This document shows, one piece after another, positions 33,812 to 37,754 of a stretch of DNA of 37,754 bases (position 1 is its first letter; every line of letters starts with the position of its first letter). The stretch lies in assembly GCA_024693925.1 (NCBI GenBank), contig JAILKH010000104.1, positions 1 through 37,754 of the forward strand, given 5' to 3'. A program made the position numbers and the translations under genes. The notes under the pieces were generated by a model. The model saw nothing but the letters and a program-made list of their open reading frames with translations. It was not told the DNA's origin and made no database searches. The stretch comes from Lachnospiraceae bacterium (GTDB lineage Bacteria; Bacillota; Clostridia; Lachnospirales; Lachnospiraceae).

Positions 33812-35200
33812 TTATTCCAAAATATCCTGAATGGTGTCAAAACCTGAATGTGTTGTAACGATCATTACAGAATCTCCCACCATTAGTGAATCTGAACCGC
33901 TGGGCATAAAGATTTTTCCACTGCGATTGATCAAGGCGATTATAAGGCTGCTTTTGAGGGGAAGGTTTGCAAGTGTCTGACCTGTAACTTTTGATTCTTT
34001 ATCTATATAGAATTCAATCGCTTCTACTCTGTGATCGTACATATGATATAAAGTCTCTATATTTGAATTCATAGAAGCTTTTTTAGCACGTACATATGCA
34101 ATAATAGCTTCACTGGTAATATATCGCGGATAAACTATACTTCCAAGATCAAGCTTACTTATAACTCCACGGAAATTGATCTTATTGATCTTGGTAATAA
34201 CTTTTGCGTTTGAAACCTGCTGTGCGTACAAAGTAAGAATTATATTTTCTTCATCTATTCCGGTTAACGGAATAAAAGCCTGAGCTGTTTCTATGCCTTC
34301 TTCTTTGAGTAATTCTTCGTTAGTTCCGTCACCATTTATTATAATGGCCTTGGGAAGTAAGTTGCTTAATTCTTCACAGCGACTTTTATTTGATTCTATT
34401 ATTTTAACGTTCATTCCCATATTAAGTAACATATTTGAGAGATAATAGGCTGCTTTACCACCTCCTATTATTACAACGTCTTTGATTTTACTTGATTTAA
34501 CACCAATTTGGGAAAAGAAATCCTTTACTTGTTTTCTGGAGGTTACAAAGGAAATGATATCTCCGCTTAGAATTCTGTCGGTTCCGGAGGGGATAAAAAC
34601 TTTATTATCCCGTTCTATTGCACATATAAGGATTTTGGTTTTTATTACATCGGAAAGATCAGAAATCCGGATACTGTTAAGTTTACTGTCTTCCTTAATT
34701 TTGAATTTGATAAGTTCAGCCTGTCCATGAGCAAAAGAACTAACTTCCAGTGCTGATGGAAGGTATAATATACGGGATATTTCTTTGGCAACTTCAAATT
34801 CGGGATTAATGATCATAGCCAGACCCAATTGTTCTGTAAGGTATTGAACTTCTTTATTATATTCCGGAGTTCTGACACGGGCTATTGTTGCACAGTTACC
34901 AACTTGTTTAGCTACAGTACAGCACAAGAGATTTAATTCATCCGAGTTTGTAACAGCAATCATAAGATCAGCATTTTTAATGCCTGCTTCTTCCTGGGTT
35001 GTGAAACTGGCACCATTGCCTTCAATACCCATAACGTCAAAAGTATTGGTTATGGACTCAAGGGTACGGGGGTTTTTATCTATAATGGTAATATTATTTC
35101 CTTCGTTGCTTAATATTTCAACCAGAGTGGCTCCTACCTTACCGCAACCGACAATGATGATACTAAGTCCTTCTTTAACAGTCTTTTTTTGTCTAAACAT
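33812..35200 (-). CDS. trkA: Trk potassium uptake regulatory subunit, two RCK domains
   Basis: A 462-residue cytoplasmic regulator with two tandem RCK units. Each has a Rossmann nucleotide-binding half (IIIVGCGKVGATLVEIL at about residues 14-30; VVIIGGGKAAYYLS at about 243-256) followed by an RCK_C half (FIPSGTDRILSGDIISFV in the first, FMPSGSDSLMVGDSVMIV in the second). Proteins of this double form assemble a gating ring on TrkH, and nucleotides tune K+ flow. Ribosome site AGGAGGAACCAGC. First gene of a trkA-trkH operon. The 228-base gap to guaA holds both divergent promoters; only AT-rich sequence is seen there. Confidence 0.95.
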   Translation of the reverse strand: MFRQKKTVKEGLSIIIVGCGKVGATLVEILSNEGNNITIIDKNPRTLESITNTFDVMGIEGNGASFTTQEEAGIKNADLMIAVTNSDELNLLCCTVAKQVGNCATIARVRTPEYNKEVQYLTEQLGLAMIINPEFEVAKEISRILYLPSALEVSSFAHGQAELIKFKIKEDSKLNSIRISDLSDVIKTKILICAIERDNKVFIPSGTDRILSGDIISFVTSRKQVKDFFSQIGVKSSKIKDVVIIGGGKAAYYLSNMLLNMGMNVKIIESNKSRCEELSNLLPKAIIINGDGTNEELLKEEGIETAQAFIPLTGIDEENIILTLYAQQVSNAKVITKINKINFRGVISKLDLGSIVYPRYITSEAIIAYVRAKKASMNSNIETLYHMYDHRVEAIEFYIDKESKVTGQTLANLPLKSSLIIALINRSGKIFMPSGSDSLMVGDSVMIVTTHSGFDTIQDILE

Positions 35201-35428
35201 GCTGGTTCCTCCTAAACTATCCCCTATAATAACACTTTATAAGGAAAAAAGCATTATAAATAAAGTTGTTTTGTATATTTTGCATTATTAAAATTGAGTT
35301 TATAAAGGAGTATTATAAAAAAATATTGAATTATATTTATACTGTGATGTAAAGTAAAATGTGGAACTGCAATATATTAATAAATATTGTAGGGATAAAT
35401 TATTATAATTAGATTATTGAGGGAGAAA

Positions 35429-37087
35429 ATGGATAAAGAAAAAGTTTTGGTCATTGATTTTGGAGGTCAATATAATCAACTGGTTGCAAGACGTGTACGG
35501 GAATGTAATGTTTATTGTGAAATATATTCTTATAAAACTCCGTTAGATAAGATAAAGGAAATGAATCCAATGGGAATAATCCTCACCGGAGGCCCCAACA
35601 GTGTTTATGTAGATGGAGCACCGACGGCAGGTAAAGAATTATTTGAAATAGGGGTTCCTATACTGGGGTTATGTTATGGAGCCCAGCTTATGAATCATGT
35701 ACTTGGAGGAGAAGTTAAAAAGGCCGAAGCGCGGGAATATGGTAAAACAAGGACTTTGATCAATAAAAAGTCAGTATTGTTTGAGAATGTCGGAGATTCT
35801 ATTGATCCGCGGGAAAGTTATGCGGATGTATTGAGTGAAAAGGAAAGAAATAATAAATCCTTTGATGAAAAGGATACACTTGTTACTCAGGTTTGGATGA
35901 GTCATTTTGATTATATTTCAAAAATGGCAGAGGGCTTTGAGGCGGTTGCATATACGGAGAATTGTCCCGTTGCTGCCGCTGAGAATATAGAAAAGAAGTT
36001 ATTTGCAATCCAATTTCACCCCGAAGTATTACATACGCTTGATGGTACAACAATATTATATAATTTTGTAAGAAATATCTGTGGTTGTACAGGTACCTGG
36101 CGTATGGATACTTTTGTTGAAGGAGCCGTAAAATCCATAAGTGAAAAAGTGGGTAATGGAAAAGTATTACTTGCTCTTTCGGGAGGTGTTGACTCTTCGG
36201 TACTTGCTGCGCTTTTATCAAAAGCAATAGGAAAGCAACTAACCTGTGTTTTTGTGGATCATGGATTATTAAGAAAAGATGAAGGCGATGAAGTTGAAAA
36301 AATATTTGGAGAAGAGGGACAGTTTAATCTTAATTTTATAAGAGTTAATGCGGCAGAAAGATATTATAAGAAACTTAGAGGTATAAGTGAACCTGAACAG
36401 AAACGTAAAATAATCGGTGAAGAATTTATAAGAATATTTGAGGAAGAATCCCAAAAAATCGGTAAAGTAGATTTTCTGGCACAGGGGACCATTTATCCGG
36501 ATGTAGTGGAATCCGGCCTTGGAGGAGAATCTGCGGTTATTAAGTCACATCATAATGTGGGAGGATTACCTGATACTGTGGATTTTAAGGATATAATTGA
36601 GCCTTTAAGAGATTTGTTTAAGGATGAGGTCAGAAAGGTTGGTTTGGAACTTGGCATTCCCGAAAAGCTGGTATTTCGCCAGCCTTTTCCCGGGCCGGGA
36701 CTTGGGGTAAGGATAGTGGGTGAGGTTACTGCCGATAAGGTCAGGATAGTTCAGGAGGCTGATCATATTTATAGGGAAGAGATAGATAAAGCGGTAGAAG
36801 AGTATAAGATAATATATAGAACCGAGCCTGAATGGAAGCCCGATCAGTATTTTGCGGCACTTACAAATATGCGAAGTGTCGGAGTAATGGGAGATGAGCG
36901 CACTTATGATTATGCGATAGCTCTTCGGGCTGTAAACACCATAGATTTCATGACCGCCGAAGCATCCGGGATTCCCTTTAATGTTCTTCAGACGGTAATG
37001 AGCAGGATCATAAACGAAGTAAGGGGTGTAAACAGAGTATTTTATGATCTTACAAGTAAGCCGCCCGGGACGATAGAGATGGAATAG
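35429..37087 (+). CDS. guaA: GMP synthase (glutamine-hydrolysing)
   Basis: A 552-residue enzyme that aminates XMP to GMP. The N-terminal class I glutamine amidotransferase has the catalytic Cys82 (GLCYGAQL) and the late FHPE motif. The ATP pyrophosphatase domain carries the P-loop SGGVDSS (residues 251-257), and the C-terminal dimer domain ends KPPGTIEME. The family usually ends KPPxTIEWE, so the Trp-to-Met change is notable. The length exceeds the usual ~515 by an insertion around residues 113-155 in the amidotransferase domain (rich in Asp, Glu and Lys). The start at 35429 follows GAGGGAGAAA. The sequence changes character directly after the stop, consistent with insertion of a mobile element at the guaA 3' end. 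Confidence 0.95.
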   Translation: MDKEKVLVIDFGGQYNQLVARRVRECNVYCEIYSYKTPLDKIKEMNPMGIILTGGPNSVYVDGAPTAGKELFEIGVPILGLCYGAQLMNHVLGGEVKKAEAREYGKTRTLINKKSVLFENVGDSIDPRESYADVLSEKERNNKSFDEKDTLVTQVWMSHFDYISKMAEGFEAVAYTENCPVAAAENIEKKLFAIQFHPEVLHTLDGTTILYNFVRNICGCTGTWRMDTFVEGAVKSISEKVGNGKVLLALSGGVDSSVLAALLSKAIGKQLTCVFVDHGLLRKDEGDEVEKIFGEEGQFNLNFIRVNAAERYYKKLRGISEPEQKRKIIGEEFIRIFEEESQKIGKVDFLAQGTIYPDVVESGLGGESAVIKSHHNVGGLPDTVDFKDIIEPLRDLFKDEVRKVGLELGIPEKLVFRQPFPGPGLGVRIVGEVTADKVRIVQEADHIYREEIDKAVEEYKIIYRTEPEWKPDQYFAALTNMRSVGVMGDERTYDYAIALRAVNTIDFMTAEASGIPFNVLQTVMSRIINEVRGVNRVFYDLTSKPPGTIEME

Positions 37088-37097
37088 ACCCCTAAAT

Positions 37098-37129
37098 CCT
37101 GCAAAGCCTTTAACACAGGGCTTTGCAGG
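37098..37129. repeat. Eleven-pair hairpin just past the guaA stop
   Basis: CCTGCAAAGCC and GGCTTTGCAGG pair around a ten-base loop, starting eleven bases after the guaA stop codon. No T-run follows, so it is not a standard terminator. Its place fits inverted recombinase-binding sites at an attachment junction. Confidence 0.5.
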
Positions 37130-37230
37130 GTATAACCAGAAGAATACGGGGCGATTTCTACTAATCTTTTCAAAAATCCCCAGTTTTAGATCCTTTTCGC
37201 CAGATATTCATCATACAGAAGCATTATCCT

Positions 37231-37252
37231 AGCCCGATATCGGGCTTTTTTT
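37231..37252 (+). terminator. Terminator within the putative element end
   Basis: AGCCCG/CGGGCT around ATAT, an exact palindrome (37231-37246), followed by a run of T. It could stop readthrough from guaA. Confidence 0.85.
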
Positions 37253-37354
37253 ATTTCTTCTATCTCGGTCTTATATGCTCGACATCTGCCCCATTTACGC
37301 CCGTTCTGGTCGAATGGCTATCACTGGTGGATTCTTCTGCTAAAGCTTCTGTAC

Positions 37355-37369
37355 GGGGCACACAGCCCC
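37355..37369 (+). repeat. Short GC hairpin
   Basis: GGGGC and GCCCC pair around ACACA, followed by TTTATTT. It may be a weak terminator or part of a structured leader in the element. Confidence 0.4.
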
Positions 37370-37423
37370 TTTATTTGCCTTGTGCATGCCATTAATTATA
37401 AAAATATGGTTTATTATTCTGCT

Positions 37424-37454
37424 CGTGACCATCAGTAGTGGTCACGCTTTTTTA
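37424..37454 (+). terminator. Second terminator within the putative element end
   Basis: CGTGACCA and TGGTCACG pair over eight bases around TCAGTAG, followed by C and six T. With the terminator at 37231 it brackets a gene-free stretch of about 170 bases, which could be a small RNA or an attenuated leader. Confidence 0.85.
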
Positions 37455-37593
37455 TTGTGGGATTTTTACGGAAAGAATGGAAAGAACAGAAAGAAAGTAA
37501 AGAAAGCATATCATTTTTTCAAAATCATTTTGAGCAGTTTATCTGCATCTAGTTTATGTAGGTAGGGCACAGTATGCAAGAAGGAGGTTCAAA

Positions 37594-37754
37594 ATGAGAA
37601 TTACAGAAAACTGCACGTTAAGTGTGAACGATGGGAGAATCACTGTTTCAAATGAAAAGAGAGAGGAGGTGATTCTGAACGAGTTGGTGGATTTAAATGT
37701 GCCAGCAAAGGAGGTGTTGCTTGAAGTAAAGAGGCTTTTCTGCGATTTCTATTA
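37594..37754 (+). CDS. Small ORF of the putative element (reaches window edge)
   Basis: An ATG behind AGAAGGAGGTTCAAA opens a frame of 53 codons to the window edge, where the last two bases are TA, so the stop may be the very next base. The product is a small acidic/basic mixed protein (MRITENCTLSVNDG at the start, LLEVKRLFCDFY at the end) with no recognised domain. Its codon choice (CTGCAC, GTGAAC, GTGGTG types) is unlike the host genes before it. Small proteins of this kind are common in the opening region of integrative conjugative elements. Confidence 0.6.
   Translation, partial: MRITENCTLSVNDGRITVSNEKREEVILNELVDLNVPAKEVLLEVKRLFCDFY

Larger units (their letters stand above)
37088..37754. 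mobile_element. Probable end of an integrated element at the guaA 3' end
   Basis: Directly after the guaA stop, GC content rises well above the host background, hairpins become frequent, and no host-like gene is seen for 506 bases. The 3' end of guaA is a known attachment site for genomic islands carried by tyrosine recombinases. No integrase is visible here, so either it lies beyond the window or this is the end away from it. The boundaries and type of element are inferred. Confidence 0.5.

Noticed and set aside
35201..35428. Purine or c-di-AMP riboswitch between trkA and guaA
   Set aside because: The sequence is AT-rich without the conserved paired elements of either class on either strand.
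37380..37565. Open frame of 61 codons with a hydrophobic N-terminus
   Set aside because: It runs through the hairpin and T-run of a strong terminator, starts at TTG and lacks a ribosome site.

Overview
This window looks like chromosomal DNA of an anaerobic, low-GC Firmicute, most likely a Lachnospiraceae member (Butyrivibrio, Roseburia or Coprococcus type). The reasons are AT-rich DNA with strong AGGAGG-type ribosome binding sites, small intracellular glycosidase clusters each with an AraC regulator, a class IB dihydroorotate dehydrogenase with PyrK, a Trk/Ktr potassium system, and an aldo/keto reductase with ferredoxin-like clusters plus an iron alcohol dehydrogenase typical of gut fermenters. 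The family placement is inference from gene content; no rRNA or tRNA gene is visible.

Layout. 1-1410: 3' part of an ABC exporter, converging with only 3 bases to spare on a small, motif-degenerate ABC ATPase (1414-1995, minus). 1414-8811: a hemicellulose module with an intracellular GH3 glycosidase, a two-gene DUF2752/DUF4234 membrane pair, a GH113-like beta-mannanase, a MATE transporter and a divergent AraC regulator. A 35-base element with 32 identities occurs upstream of both GH3 and MATE-GH113, in the same orientation relative to them, and ties the module together. 8839-11652: a zinc uptake operon (His-rich ZnuA-type lipoprotein, ZnuB permease, small Cys-Cys lipoprotein) behind a promoter flanked by two Fur/Zur-type palindromes, but without the expected ATPase gene. 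11763-13240: one or two small ORFs and D-Ala-D-Ala ligase with a clear promoter and terminator. 13372-17981: a second sugar operon (AraC, intracellular GH10 xylanase, Fe-S aldo/keto reductase, iron alcohol dehydrogenase) behind two 22-base direct repeats.

17989-23337: proA and a plsC-type acyltransferase on minus, then the pyrC-pyrK-pyrD pyrimidine operon on plus. 23377-24144: an uncharacterised minus-strand protein whose leader holds two identical, GC-rich 43-base hairpin repeats 75 bases apart. 24261-32227: ispE with a GntR regulator behind a GntR-like palindrome, a DUF1934 protein, galU, a small membrane protein, a trigger-factor-like lipoprotein followed by asnS, and a coiled-coil NlpC/P60 wall hydrolase. 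32285-35200: trkA-trkH potassium uptake on minus. 35429-37087: guaA.

Immediately after the guaA stop codon the DNA changes character: it is richer in GC, dense in hairpins and terminators, and has one small ORF at the window edge. The 3' end of guaA is a known integration site for genomic islands, so this is probably one end of an integrated element. The other notable signals are regulatory: paired palindromes or direct repeats next to the promoters of the zinc, mannan, xylan and ispE units, and leader hairpins that end just before the Shine-Dalgarno sequence of several genes.
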